Source: CALBJU01 sp965247125
Lineage (GTDB): Bacteria; Bacteroidota; Rhodothermia; Rhodothermales; UBA10348
Assembly (NCBI GenBank): GCA_965247125.1
Contig: CBDFGO010000002.1
Span: forward strand, 868,001 to 932,000
Direction of reading: 5' to 3'
Length of the DNA: 64,000 bases
The translations under genes and the position numbers were made by a program. Shown piece after piece: positions 15,795 to 25,757 of this stretch. Each line of letters starts with the position of its first letter. Positions within the stretch are counted from its first letter, which is position 1. The notes under the pieces are model-generated. The model did not search any database. It was not told the origin of the DNA and saw nothing but the letters and a program-made list of their open reading frames with translations.

Positions 15795-17495
15795 CTAGAG
15801 TTCGCCATTTTTCGCGAAAGATGCAATATGTTCGGCCGCGCGAAAGGCCAGGGCTTGAATCGTCATCGTCGGCTGGCCCCGCCCCGAAGTTACCATGCTG
15901 GATCCATCACAGATGAACAGACCGGGGACATCGTGCGCTCGATGATATCGATCCACGACTGAGGTACGCGGATCAATTCCCATTCGGGCTGTTCCCAGTA
16001 GATGCGCGGCGATTGTCGTTGGCCCGACTGGCGTCTTCCAGATTTTATGGGCACCTGCGGCTTCCAGCAATTCAACGGACCGATCCTGCAGGAATCGCAT
16101 GGTTGAGATATCGTCGGTGTGATCATTGTACGTGACCCGGATGGCGGGTCGCCCATCTACATCCGTAATCGTTGGATCCAGAGAGATCGTGTTTGATGCC
16201 AGGGGCAGCGAGGTTGTGTGCCCGTTCAGCGCAACAGTCCTCGTATAGTTGTGACCCAGGGCGTCTTTGAATCCTTTCCCCCACTGGGGCACATCGGGGG
16301 GCATCCCCAATTGCGCATACAGAATCGGAGATCCCGGAAAGAATCGCGCGTCGATCCCTCCACCTCCGTAAAATCCGCGATTCGGATCCGTTTCGTAAAA
16401 ATCATGGATGACCCGAGTCACCTGAATACTTTTATACTCATTGAGGGGCTCATCGAACAGGCCATAGGCGTAGGTAAGACCATTGAACATCAGGTACTTG
16501 CCGACATTTCCACTGGAGTTGGCCAGTCCATCTGGAAACCGGTTCGAGGTCGACATCAGCAAAAGTCGGGCGGTTTCCGCTCCGTTGGCAGACAGGATCA
16601 CCGCGCGCGCTTTTTGGGTTTGTTCGTTGCCGTCCCGGTCCAGATACAACACACCGTCAGCCCGCCCGGCAGAATTCGTATTTATGCGAATCACCGTGCT
16701 GTCAGCGCGGATTTCGCAGTTACCCGATGCTTCCGCCTGGGGAATCATTGATACGAGAGTTGAAGATTTGGCTCCAACCTCGCAACCAAATAGCATGCAG
16801 AAACCACAGTGGACACACCCCGCCCGTCCATTGTGCGGTTTCGAGAGGATCGCCATCGGTGCGGGATGCGGATGGAGACCCAACTCACGGGCGCCCGCTT
16901 CCAGGATCGCACCGGATGACTTGATGGGCATTGGGGGTGTCGGATAAGGGCGTGACCGAAAGGCATCAAATAGCCCGGGTGCTCCCGATACCCCTACGTC
17001 CCAATCAACTTTCGTGTAGTACGGCTCCATCTCCTCATACGAGACCGGCCAGTCCTCTAGCCCCGTCCCCGATATCGGGCCGAGTAGGCTGCGCTCGTTG
17101 AAGTCCGACTCATGAAACCGCCAGTAGTTGGCCGTCATGTGGACACTTGAGCCGCCTACCATCTTCCCATAAATGAGCGGCGGCAGAAAATCCATGACCT
17201 CGGCCTTCTGAGACTCGTGCCTCCTGAACGTCTGAGGGTACTCCCCTTTCCAACCCCCAAACCATTCCTGATTGTAAATCGTGTTGTACTCGTCGTGATC
17301 GAAATCCTGCATCTTTATGTGGGGTCCCTGCTCCATCACGACCACGCTATGCCCCGCCTGGGAGAGCTCGCGCGCTATCGTTCCGCCCGCTGTACCCGAT
17401 CCGATAATGATAAAATCGACCTCTTCTCGGGTGGAATAACGCTTTCGGTCCATCTTGTCGGCCAACATCGCCAGGCGATTCTTCAGTTCACTCAT
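15795..17495 (-). CDS. GMC-family FAD oxidoreductase, gluconate 2-dehydrogenase-like large subunit
   Basis: 566 residues from the ATG at 17495. The FAD-binding motif IIIGSGTAGGTIARE lies at about 28-43, and the C-terminal GMC signature LLGTARMG...GLFICDGSSMVTSG near the end. A cluster CVHCGFCMLFGC in mid-protein has four closely spaced cysteines, as in membrane-bound sugar dehydrogenases that pass electrons through an iron-sulfur centre. The start overlaps the stop of the subunit-3 gene (17488-18108) by eight bases, so the pair is coupled and likely forms a complex; that partner carries the export signal. The substrate is probably a sugar or polyol, inferred from the family. A cytochrome subunit is not encoded here. 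Confidence 0.88.
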   Translation of the reverse strand: MSELKNRLAMLADKMDRKRYSTREEVDFIIIGSGTAGGTIARELSQAGHSVVVMEQGPHIKMQDFDHDEYNTIYNQEWFGGWKGEYPQTFRRHESQKAEVMDFLPPLIYGKMVGGSSVHMTANYWRFHESDFNERSLLGPISGTGLEDWPVSYEEMEPYYTKVDWDVGVSGAPGLFDAFRSRPYPTPPMPIKSSGAILEAGARELGLHPHPAPMAILSKPHNGRAGCVHCGFCMLFGCEVGAKSSTLVSMIPQAEASGNCEIRADSTVIRINTNSAGRADGVLYLDRDGNEQTQKARAVILSANGAETARLLLMSTSNRFPDGLANSSGNVGKYLMFNGLTYAYGLFDEPLNEYKSIQVTRVIHDFYETDPNRGFYGGGGIDARFFPGSPILYAQLGMPPDVPQWGKGFKDALGHNYTRTVALNGHTTSLPLASNTISLDPTITDVDGRPAIRVTYNDHTDDISTMRFLQDRSVELLEAAGAHKIWKTPVGPTTIAAHLLGTARMGIDPRTSVVDRYHRAHDVPGLFICDGSSMVTSGRGQPTMTIQALAFRAAEHIASFAKNGEL

Positions 17496-18108
17496 CGTCG
17501 CCACCCTCTTGATAGGGACCGTCGTGATAGGGGCGGTCGTAATAGCCGAAAGGCGGTTGCCAGGCGTGCTGATCGTTGAACCCGATATGCTGCCATCCAA
17601 TCTCCGACTGATTTCCTCCGTGCTTTGGATGGGATAAAAAGCCGGCGATGGTCATGAACTGGACCGCCGCAAAAAATGGAGTCCGATCGATGAGGTGCAT
17701 CTGGGCGATCTGGTCCGCGGTATCCAGGTTGGAAAAACCGACAGGATTCCCGGTGCCGCTCAATCGCCCGTTGATGTCTGCCAGGCCTTCGATCACGACC
17801 GGCTTCATGCGTGCCAGAAACGAATCCAAAGCGAGGTCGGCAAATCGAACGACTCCTGCCTCGGTCGCACCGGGAGAATCATCGCTCGGAATGATCTGAG
17901 CCATAATGGCTTCGAGGTCTTCGGCCTGCGCCGCAGTCAGGGAAACCCACTGACCGCCATCCATCTGCGCCTGGCAGGCGAGTTCGGCTGTCGCGAGAAT
18001 AGCAGGCATGTACATCGCGATCCAACTTCCACCCAGCATGGATGTAGAGCGGGACAGAAAGTCTCGGCGATTGACGCTTCGAGGTTCAGCACCGGGAGAA
18101 TCGGTCAT
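17488..18108 (-). CDS. Gluconate 2-dehydrogenase subunit 3 family protein with Tat-like signal
   Basis: 206 residues. The N-terminus NRRDFLSRS followed by a hydrophobic stretch is a twin-arginine signal, so this subunit can carry its folded partner to the periplasm. The core AAQAEDLEAIMAQIIPSDDSPGATEAGVVRF is typical of the family. It overlaps the GMC oxidoreductase gene downstream by eight bases. It follows the AhpD-like gene after 120 bp. The C-terminus is unusually rich in His, Tyr and Asp. Confidence 0.87.
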   Translation of the reverse strand: MTDSPGAEPRSVNRRDFLSRSTSMLGGSWIAMYMPAILATAELACQAQMDGGQWVSLTAAQAEDLEAIMAQIIPSDDSPGATEAGVVRFADLALDSFLARMKPVVIEGLADINGRLSGTGNPVGFSNLDTADQIAQMHLIDRTPFFAAVQFMTIAGFLSHPKHGGNQSEIGWQHIGFNDQHAWQPPFGYYDRPYHDGPYQEGGDDE

Positions 18109-18228
18109 TCAGGTCGAGGATGAGGGGTGGCGGTTGCTACGGGTAGCCCACGATACTGAATGGATTTCGAAACTGCACGAATTGGTTGATGCAGCAACCG
18201 ATGCACGAAATCGTCCGCGAATCGAGCA

Positions 18229-18834
18229 CTACGCGTGCTGCCAATTGTCTGGATTCTCCGAATCACCTGGTGAGAGTCCCAACAGATCGCCTTCTGCAGT
18301 AATTCCCGGTCCAAGGACCATTCTGTTCGCGTAATTGAAATATGCCACGACCTGATTCACTTCCAGCGTTTCACCATCGGACCAGCCCCAATCTCGCATT
18401 TGTTCAAAATCACCTTCCTGCATGGCGTTGGGTACAAGCGTCAAGATGCGCGCGTAGTGAAAAGCGACCGCTTCTTTCGAAGTGAATGCTCCTTCAAAGC
18501 GTTCGGACTCCAGCGCCTCCAGGATGGCCGCCGAGCGCGCCTCATCTTCCAACAAGCGGGAAAGTCCTTCGTAGTGATGGTCCACACAATAGGCAGAGCG
18601 ATTTAGCTGACTCACGTACACACCCAGACATTCGAGAAACCATTTCGGGACCTCGTTCGCGGAGTGGTGCAGGACATTTTTGTACAGAACCATGTGACCT
18701 TCCATCGTGTGCGGACGCAGACTGTGCGCCATCATGATGTTGTCCACGTTGTCATCCGGGCCTCTAACCCGCTCATAGAGCCTTTTCAGCTTGCCCTCGG
18801 CCTCATCGTAAGGGACTGTTTCGATCCAGCTCAT
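18229..18834 (-). CDS. Carboxymuconolactone decarboxylase / AhpD-like peroxidase-related protein
   Basis: 201 residues of helical AhpD-like fold. The conserved region NRSAYCVDHHYEG carries one Cys followed by paired His, where AhpD-type enzymes have CxxC. The C-terminal phrase EVNQVVAYFNYANRMV is typical of the peroxidase-related subfamily. A disulfide reductase or hydroperoxide role is therefore only possible, since the second Cys is missing. Its ATG overlaps the stop of the sortilin-like gene by four bases (ATGA), and the GMC dehydrogenase genes follow downstream, so one operon is likely. Confidence 0.82.
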   Translation of the reverse strand: MSWIETVPYDEAEGKLKRLYERVRGPDDNVDNIMMAHSLRPHTMEGHMVLYKNVLHHSANEVPKWFLECLGVYVSQLNRSAYCVDHHYEGLSRLLEDEARSAAILEALESERFEGAFTSKEAVAFHYARILTLVPNAMQEGDFEQMRDWGWSDGETLEVNQVVAYFNYANRMVLGPGITAEGDLLGLSPGDSENPDNWQHA

Positions 18835-21800
18835 TCTTCTTCCACCTCGAGTTCTTCTAGAGTCTCCCCGGCTGTATCGACGCCTTCAGTCAGCCCCAGA
18901 AGCCAGGTCCGCAACTCGTCGTATCGACTGTATGCATAGTTTCCAGGACGCTGGTCGGCAGAAGATGTCATCCCCGAGAGGTATCTGATTTGATTGATGA
19001 GCATCGGCGGCGGGTAGCTGTCGGAGTTGTCCGTCACGAGTTCGGACCGAATGGCGTTCAGGTCGGCGACGGGATTGACTTCTGAGCCAGCTCGACGTCG
19101 ATTTCGATCCCTCCTCCCCGTCGGCGCTGTCTCAACCTCTTCCGGCGCCGAGGTCAAGAGTTCATCGATCCGCGAGAGCAGATCGTCGGCCTGGCGAGCG
19201 AGCATCATCACCTTTACGTTGAACTCAAATTGGGCGTCAAGGTCTTCCTGGGTGATGCCTTCGGCTGCGACGTGAGGATCAATCAGGAGCTCGACTGGAT
19301 GCCCCGCCGTCCAATCCCCCGCTGTGATCCGGGAGGAATAATCTCCAGGAGGTGCCAGGGGTCCCCGCGTCGGTTCTCCGTTTTCACCCTCCGGTCCATC
19401 CACCCGCATGTCCCATATGAATCGGTGGAGTCCTTTGTCCGTCCCGAGGGCGGACGAGCCGGTGCCCCGACCTGGTGGAGCACGCATCCCCTGTTCTCCC
19501 TGCTCACCCTCCTCCTCAACTTCGTTGTGGTAGCGCCTGATCACGGCCTCACCGGTCAGGATTTCCAGCGTGATATCCCCCTCGAAATCCGCAGCCAGAT
19601 AATAGTCCAGCCGCACACCGGGGCGTGAATACTGCGGATCGGAGGGGCCGCCTGATCGTGAAGATCTCCTCGATCGATATACCGCGCGGGGCTGAAAGAA
19701 TTGATTGGTTGAATCGGACTCGAATTGCCGCAGCGAGGATATGTCGTCCATGACCCAGAAGCCGCGCCCCATCGTCGAAACAGCTACGTCGCCCTTGTAG
19801 ATTTTGATATCCGTAATGGGCGAAGCTGGGAGCCCCGAGTCGAACCGATTCCACGTCTCGCCGTCGTTCAACGACACATAAAAGCCGTATTCGGTCCCTG
19901 CGAACAGCAGGCCCGCTCGGTGGGGATCCTCCCGAACCACACGAACAGGGGTATCGATGGCAATTCCGTTGCTCCCATCGGTCAATCGGGACCATGTAGC
20001 GCCAAAATCGCTTGTTTTATATACGTATGGCTCGAAATCGTTGAGCAGGTAGCGGTAGCCGGCAACGTAGGCTGTACCCGCCGCATGAGGAGACGGGTCG
20101 ATGTGCTGGATGCGGCCTTCCGGCGGCATGTCATTCGGCGTCACATCCCTCCACGTCAATCCGCCGTCTCTGGTCACATGGACTGGCCCGTCATTTGCAC
20201 CGGTCCAGATGACGCCTTCATCGACGGGAGATTCTTCAATCACATACAGCACGGAGTAGTGCTCTTCTCCTGTGATATCCCGCGTAATCGGAGAGCCCGA
20301 AACAACCTGGCGCTCGGCCCGGAACGCGGTCAGATCGGGACTGATGGTCTCCCAGGTTTCGCCACCGTCACTTGTCTTGTGGACAAATTGGGAGCCGTGA
20401 TAGACCACGTCTGAATTGTGGGGAGATACTTCGATGGGAACGACCCGCTGGAATCGGTACGCGAGCTCGGAAGGATTCCGACCGTACATGTTGGCGGCGC
20501 CCACGTAGTAGTTACGCGACTGGGACGTGCGCCGGCTGAACTGATAGAAGCGCCCCTTGCAGTTGCTGAACACGATGTCGGGATCGCCAGGCTTGGGAAC
20601 GGCGGGTCCGGTTTCACAACCACCTATCGCTTCCCAATAGGCCTGCGGCCCGCCCACCCTATTCCCCGTGGCATTACTTGGTACCGCAATCGTTGAGTTG
20701 TCTTGCTGCCCGGCGTAGAGCCAGTACGGATTCCGATCGTCGAGATTGACTTGATAGAGTTCAGCCGTCGGCTGATTTCTCTGGGTTGACCAGGTCTGCC
20801 CCCCGTCGATGGTCACGTTCGCGCCACCATCGTTTGATTGAATCCAGATATCGGGATCGTCCGGATTGATCCAAATATCGTGATTGTCTCCATGAGGGGT
20901 CGATCGGCGTTCCCAGTTTTCGCCGCCATCCTCAGAACGAAAGAAGCCAGTGCAATTGACGTAGAGAATGTCTGCATTTGTCGGGTCGGCGTCGATGTTG
21001 GTGTAATAGAATGGCCGATCCATCAACGGCCGGTAGTTGGAAACCAGGTGCCAGGTCTCCCCTTCGTCATTGGATCGGTACAGGCCTTCTTCCTCAGGTG
21101 TTGTCTCGACCAGCGCGTACACCCTGCTCGGGTCTGCCGCCGAAACCGCGAAATCGATCTTTCCAATCAAATCCTGGGGCAGTCCCTGGGTCTTCATGTT
21201 CCAGGTGGCCCCGCCGTCGCGTGAAACATAGATCCCATCTTCAGAGCCATCATCCCCGCTGATGATTGTCCAGGGCTTGCGTTCGGCCCGCCACATTGCG
21301 GCATAAACAATGTCAGGATCGGCGGGATTGAGTTCGATATCCACCCCGCCGGTCTTCTGGGACACAAACAGAATATGCTCCCAGCTCTCTCCGCCGTCGA
21401 TGGTTTTATAAATACCGCGGTCTGGATTATCCCCGAAGGGGCTCCCCAGTGCGGCCACGTACACGACTTGCGGATTGGTAGGGTGAATGACGACCGAGCC
21501 CAGTTGACCCATATCCCGCAATCCTTTCATTTCCCAGGTCTCCCCACCGTCAACACTTCGGTAGAGTCCTCGACCAATGATCACATTGCTCCGGATTCCA
21601 TCGGAGCCCGTTCCGACATAAACGATGTTTGGATCGCTGTCCGCGACATCGATCGAGCCTATCGAGCCGGTCTCAAACGCGCCATCAGATACGTTAGTCC
21701 ACTCAGCTCCGGCGTCGGTGGTTTTCCAAACTCCGCCACCCGTTGCGCCCATATAGAAGGTCCGAGGCTGGGCTCTATGACCCGCGACTGCAGTCACCCG

Positions 21801-21938
21801 TCCACCACGTGACGGCCCTACATATCTGAAAGAAAGGTCGTTGAATTGCTCGGCGAAGTCCTGGGCGGAGTCCTGGGCGGAAACAGATTCGGACAAAACG
21901 AAGACCAACACGCCCGCGAGAATGAAAATGCGTCTCAT
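18831..21938 (-). CDS. Exported VPS10/sortilin-like BNR-repeat protein
   Basis: 1035 residues with a signal peptide ending near Ser-Val-Ser-Ala-Gln. At least a dozen Asp-box or BNR repeats of the form SxDGGxTW (for example TTDAGAEWTN, SVDGGETWEMK, TSDGGETWETI, TRDGGLTWRD) build one or two beta-propellers, followed by an alpha/beta C-terminal region about 250 residues long with a helical, charged tail. This is the large 'VPS10 domain-containing / glycosyl hydrolase' architecture common in Bacteroidota, where no enzymatic activity is proven. It is the first gene of the run leading to the AhpD-like and GMC genes, and a relative lies at 62313-64000. Confidence 0.87.
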   Translation of the reverse strand: MRRIFILAGVLVFVLSESVSAQDSAQDFAEQFNDLSFRYVGPSRGGRVTAVAGHRAQPRTFYMGATGGGVWKTTDAGAEWTNVSDGAFETGSIGSIDVADSDPNIVYVGTGSDGIRSNVIIGRGLYRSVDGGETWEMKGLRDMGQLGSVVIHPTNPQVVYVAALGSPFGDNPDRGIYKTIDGGESWEHILFVSQKTGGVDIELNPADPDIVYAAMWRAERKPWTIISGDDGSEDGIYVSRDGGATWNMKTQGLPQDLIGKIDFAVSAADPSRVYALVETTPEEEGLYRSNDEGETWHLVSNYRPLMDRPFYYTNIDADPTNADILYVNCTGFFRSEDGGENWERRSTPHGDNHDIWINPDDPDIWIQSNDGGANVTIDGGQTWSTQRNQPTAELYQVNLDDRNPYWLYAGQQDNSTIAVPSNATGNRVGGPQAYWEAIGGCETGPAVPKPGDPDIVFSNCKGRFYQFSRRTSQSRNYYVGAANMYGRNPSELAYRFQRVVPIEVSPHNSDVVYHGSQFVHKTSDGGETWETISPDLTAFRAERQVVSGSPITRDITGEEHYSVLYVIEESPVDEGVIWTGANDGPVHVTRDGGLTWRDVTPNDMPPEGRIQHIDPSPHAAGTAYVAGYRYLLNDFEPYVYKTSDFGATWSRLTDGSNGIAIDTPVRVVREDPHRAGLLFAGTEYGFYVSLNDGETWNRFDSGLPASPITDIKIYKGDVAVSTMGRGFWVMDDISSLRQFESDSTNQFFQPRAVYRSRRSSRSGGPSDPQYSRPGVRLDYYLAADFEGDITLEILTGEAVIRRYHNEVEEEGEQGEQGMRAPPGRGTGSSALGTDKGLHRFIWDMRVDGPEGENGEPTRGPLAPPGDYSSRITAGDWTAGHPVELLIDPHVAAEGITQEDLDAQFEFNVKVMMLARQADDLLSRIDELLTSAPEEVETAPTGRRDRNRRRAGSEVNPVADLNAIRSELVTDNSDSYPPPMLINQIRYLSGMTSSADQRPGNYAYSRYDELRTWLLGLTEGVDTAGETLEELEVEEE

Positions 21939-22004
21939 GATGGGGAGAGAAGATTGAAAAAACGGGAGGCGTAAACGTAGGGATCACAGCCTGCTTGATC
22001 AACG

Positions 22005-22027
22005 AAAAAACCGCCTGCCGCCAGCAG
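22005..22027 (-). terminator. Weak candidate terminator after the kinase gene
   Basis: On the minus strand CTGC and GCAG (22027-22024 and 22018-22015) can pair around a five-base loop, and after GCGG come six T residues (22010-22005). It sits just past the stop of 22031-24397. The stem is only four base pairs, so this is tentative. Confidence 0.3.
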
Positions 22028-22030
22028 TGA

Positions 22031-24397
22031 TCAATCTGAAGACTCGAGGCCGAGCTTTTCAGCAAGATCTTTGAAACGCGGGTCATTGCGCATTTTTTCG
22101 GGCACCGAGTCATCACTTATTATGATCAGAAGCGCCGACGGCGCAATTTCATATGCTCTGTCCAAGAGGGAAAACGCCGTATCGAGATCTCCCAGGACGC
22201 CGTAGATGATGGCCTTTTCTTTCATGTTGGACGCCGTGTCTTCAATGTCGATAATGAGCGATATCGCGGCGAGCTCATCTCCTGCGTTCGCGTAAGACCA
22301 GGCAAGACCAAGCGTGATGTCTGTGTCTTCCGGATTGATCTCGTGAGCTTTCTGGAATGAGGCGATGGCTTCCATCTTGCGATCGAGGAGGGCCAGCCCG
22401 TATCCAATGTTGTAATAGGACCATGCGTCATCGGGCTCCAGCTGAAGAATTTTCCTGGATTCGGCAATGGTATTCTCGTAGTCACCGATAAAAAAGTACA
22501 GATCGGCCAGGCGTTGTCTCATTCCAATCGACAAGGGATCGAGTTTCAATGCTTTCAAGGCGTATTCCAATGACTCTTCAGAGCGGCCAAGCTGGTAAAG
22601 TAGATTTGCATACGTTGAGTATGGCCACTCATTTCCGGGATCCAGTTCCATGGCTGTCAACAGATAGCGCTCCGTTTCATCAAAATTCAGCTTGCGCCAG
22701 GCTTGATTCGCCATCGCCATGTGCGCCCAGCTCAATTCTGGATCCAACTCCATAGCCCGATTGGCGTGAAATGACGCCGCCTCTGCCTTATCCCTTTCAG
22801 TCCAGATTCCGCGCCTGAGACCACTCGTATAGGTCCCCGACAGGGCGGCGTGTGCGGAGGCGTATTCAGGCTCCAATTGGGTGACCCTCAGGAAAAGGTC
22901 CGCTGCTTCACGTGTCTCTTCGTTCGATCGGGCGCGTGAGCGGAGGTAGCGCCCACGCGTCATCAGGTCGTAGGCCTCCTGGCTGATGTTGGCATCCTGA
23001 TTGAGTCGATCCCGATCTGCGCTCGTCATTTCAGCCTGTAGCTGTTCGGCAATGTCTTCCGCCACACTTGTCTGAATCGCGAATATGTTCTCTACGTTCA
23101 GCACCTCGTCAAACGTCTGGGACCAGAGCTGAGCGCCCGTACCAGCGCTGATCAGCGACACATTTACACGGACGCGATCGCCGGCTTTCTGGACGCTTCC
23201 TTCCATGACATGTTGAACGCCCAGTTCACCCGCAATCTCGGAAATCGACTTGGTGGTGTTTTCGTACTGCAGAACGGAGGTTCTGGAAATGACTGTCAGT
23301 TCGTCGATACGAGACAATTGGGAAAGAATATCATCGTGTATTCCGCCGGCAAAGACAGCCGCGTCCTCCGATTCGCCTCCCCGGTATGTGAACGGAAGGA
23401 CCGCGATGGATTTCGAATCTGCGGGAGCTGAAGCAAGTGAGGTGGGCACTTCCTCTGGAGCACTATCACCGAAAATGCCGCTTGCATAGACACCGATCAG
23501 CGAGAGGACGATGACAGCTGCGGCTACGAGCAGATAATTCCTGGGGATTGCGCCGGCCGCAGTCGCAACCGGGGCCGCCATACGGGAGCTCGAAGATTCA
23601 TCCCCCATTGCATCTCGGACTACGTCGATCGAGGGGCGGGAGTCGGGATTCTTATCGAGACAGGCATCAATAATCCCTGCCAGAGGGCCAGGAAGATCCG
23701 GATTGAGCTCCTGAGCGGGTTTGGGATCCTCATTCAGAATGGCGTACATGAGCGCCTGGTCATAATCGACGACAAACGGTTTGTGCCCTGTAGCCATCTC
23801 GTAGAGAACAGCACCAAGCGACCAGACATCTGAAGCGGTCCCTACCTTGGTACCCTTCATCTGCTCTGGGCTCATGTAAGCTGCAGTGCCGACGGTTGAG
23901 CCGACGACGGTCAGATCAACTCCACCTGCCAGTTTCGCGAGCCCGAAATCGAGAAGCTTCACATCATGATCTTCCGTCACCATGATGTTCGCCGGCTTGA
24001 TGTCACGGTGCGTGATACCCGCTCGATGAGCCCGCTTCAAGGCTTTGCTGAGCTGACGCCCGACAGAATACACATCCTCCACTGACTGCGGCGTACCATC
24101 CAAACCGTACTTCAGGGTCTGGCCATTGTAGTAGGCCATCGCTATGAACAGCTCTCCTTCGTCGGTTTCGCCAATCTCGAAGATCGTACAGATGTTTGCA
24201 TGATCCAGGCTTGAGGCGGCCTGCGCCTCCTGGATGAACCGAGCTTTGGCGGTTGAGTCCTCGCTCAAAGAAGCTGGTAGGAATTTCAGGGTAACCTGAC
24301 GGTTCAGCTTGGTATCGAGTGCTTTGTACACAACACCCATACCGCCCTGGCCCAGCTTTTCCTGGATCTCGAATTGAGCTACTCGCTTGCCGATCAT
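22031..24397 (-). CDS. Receptor-like Ser/Thr kinase with TolB-like and TPR domains
   Basis: 788 residues from the ATG at 24397 (MIGKRVAQFEI, the usual start of this family; an upstream start adds 29 unrelated residues). The kinase domain (about 8-265) is complete: GQGGMG loop, Lys38, HRDIKPAN with Asp132 and DFGLAKL with Asp150. One transmembrane helix follows (about 285-307). The presumed periplasmic part has a TolB/FlgO-like domain (SIAVLPF...ELGVQHVMEGSVQ, about 325-455) and about eight TPR units. It is a one-protein receptor; the ligand and phosphorylation targets are unknown. It is divergent from the cyanophycin cassette with 146 bp between the starts. Confidence 0.9.
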   Translation of the reverse strand: MIGKRVAQFEIQEKLGQGGMGVVYKALDTKLNRQVTLKFLPASLSEDSTAKARFIQEAQAASSLDHANICTIFEIGETDEGELFIAMAYYNGQTLKYGLDGTPQSVEDVYSVGRQLSKALKRAHRAGITHRDIKPANIMVTEDHDVKLLDFGLAKLAGGVDLTVVGSTVGTAAYMSPEQMKGTKVGTASDVWSLGAVLYEMATGHKPFVVDYDQALMYAILNEDPKPAQELNPDLPGPLAGIIDACLDKNPDSRPSIDVVRDAMGDESSSSRMAAPVATAAGAIPRNYLLVAAAVIVLSLIGVYASGIFGDSAPEEVPTSLASAPADSKSIAVLPFTYRGGESEDAAVFAGGIHDDILSQLSRIDELTVISRTSVLQYENTTKSISEIAGELGVQHVMEGSVQKAGDRVRVNVSLISAGTGAQLWSQTFDEVLNVENIFAIQTSVAEDIAEQLQAEMTSADRDRLNQDANISQEAYDLMTRGRYLRSRARSNEETREAADLFLRVTQLEPEYASAHAALSGTYTSGLRRGIWTERDKAEAASFHANRAMELDPELSWAHMAMANQAWRKLNFDETERYLLTAMELDPGNEWPYSTYANLLYQLGRSEESLEYALKALKLDPLSIGMRQRLADLYFFIGDYENTIAESRKILQLEPDDAWSYYNIGYGLALLDRKMEAIASFQKAHEINPEDTDITLGLAWSYANAGDELAAISLIIDIEDTASNMKEKAIIYGVLGDLDTAFSLLDRAYEIAPSALLIIISDDSVPEKMRNDPRFKDLAEKLGLESSD

Positions 24398-24543
24398 GAC
24401 ATTGAGGAAGATTTGAGAATACCCGCCAAGGTACTCGTGGGCGGTCGACAGTACCAAACAACTTTGGGTGGATTTGGGCTTCACACGGAAGCCACCATCT
24501 TTCCGCGCGAACTTGACAGTTGTAAGCCGTCAATCGGCGTTTT

Positions 24544-25752
24544 TTGGCTATTTTCTGGTTATTATTGCGCCCCCACTTTCGTTTTCGGTTCCTGCTCCAT
24601 CTTCTCTTAAATGCATCGGTCTATGCCCCCCATTTCCTGGGGCTCCAGCACATCGTTGTAGCCGGAGAAAAGATCGTATATGTTGGCGCGGAGCGACCAC
24701 AAATGGATGCTCTGCTTGATGTCTCAGAAATAGATCTGAAGGGCGCTCGCGTCGTGCCCGGGTTTATAGATGCCCATGCGCACGTAACGGGCGGTGGCGG
24801 TGAGGCCGGACTCGAAACAGCCGTTCCCGCACCAGTGCTGAGTGAGTTCACGCAGGCAGGAGTGACGACGGTTGTCGGGCTCCTCGGAACCGACGACCTA
24901 ATCCGCAGCACGTCTTCACTTATCGCGCGCGTCAAAGCACTCCGCGCCGAAGGAATGAGTGCCTACGGCTACACCGGCGGGTACCACGTCCCTCCAACTA
25001 CGCTGACAGGTTCGGTCCGAAGCGACATCGTGCATGTTGAAGAGCTGATCGGAGTGGGTGAGCTGGCCATATCTGACCATCGTTCGAGTCAACCATCCGT
25101 GCAGGAAATCGTCCGCATTGCCAGTGAGGCGCATGTGGCAGGTCTGATGACCGGTAAAGCAGGTGTGGTTCATTTTCATATCGGTGATGGCGAACGGGGC
25201 CTGGAATTTCTGTTTCTCGCCATTCGAGAGACGGAACTGCCGGCGCGGGTATTCTATCCCACCCACGTCAACAGGCGGAAAGCATTGTTCGAAGAAGCCT
25301 GTTCGCTGACCGCCGAGGGATGTACGATTGATATTACTGCGTTCCCGGTCGCGGAGGACGAGGATGCTCACTCAGCCGGGGATGCCTTTGCGCGATATGT
25401 TGACGGAGGATTTCCGCTGAATCAGGTGACCATCAGTTCAGACGGTGGAGGTTGCCTGCCCGTGTTTGATGCTGAGGGAAACGTCACGGCGCTCGATTAT
25501 GCTCGTGCGGATTCGCTTCCCGAGACACTCAGCGCCCTCATTGAGTCCGGTATGGATCTCGAGCTGGCTCTGTTGCCGTTCACCTCGAACGTGGCTCGCA
25601 TCCTGAAACTGGACACGAAGGGAAGCATTGCGAAAGGAATGGATGCCGACCTTCTTGTCCTTGATGACTCACACAAGCCTTCTTCTGTAATGGCTCGTGG
25701 AGTGTGGCACCTTTTAAACAATAAAATCCTTATTAAAGGGACGTTCGAATAA
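24544..25752 (+). CDS. iadA: Isoaspartyl dipeptidase
   Basis: 402 residues as given. This is an amidohydrolase that cleaves beta-aspartyl dipeptides; with cyanophycinase it would turn beta-Asp-Arg into free Asp and Arg. The binuclear metal site is visible: FIDAHAHV (HxH), a Lys in LMTGKAGVVHFHIGDG that would be the carbamylated bridge, HVNR, and the catalytic Asp in SSDGGG. The start is unclear: this frame has no ATG near its beginning. TTG codons lie at 24544 and 24565, and a CTG at 24592 would give 386 residues, beginning just where family members usually begin (LLLNASVYAP). It stops five bases before cphB and opens the cyanophycin cassette. Confidence 0.87.
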   Translation: MAIFWLLLRPHFRFRFLLHLLLNASVYAPHFLGLQHIVVAGEKIVYVGAERPQMDALLDVSEIDLKGARVVPGFIDAHAHVTGGGGEAGLETAVPAPVLSEFTQAGVTTVVGLLGTDDLIRSTSSLIARVKALRAEGMSAYGYTGGYHVPPTTLTGSVRSDIVHVEELIGVGELAISDHRSSQPSVQEIVRIASEAHVAGLMTGKAGVVHFHIGDGERGLEFLFLAIRETELPARVFYPTHVNRRKALFEEACSLTAEGCTIDITAFPVAEDEDAHSAGDAFARYVDGGFPLNQVTISSDGGGCLPVFDAEGNVTALDYARADSLPETLSALIESGMDLELALLPFTSNVARILKLDTKGSIAKGMDADLLVLDDSHKPSSVMARGVWHLLNNKILIKGTFE

Positions 25753-25757
25753 ATATT

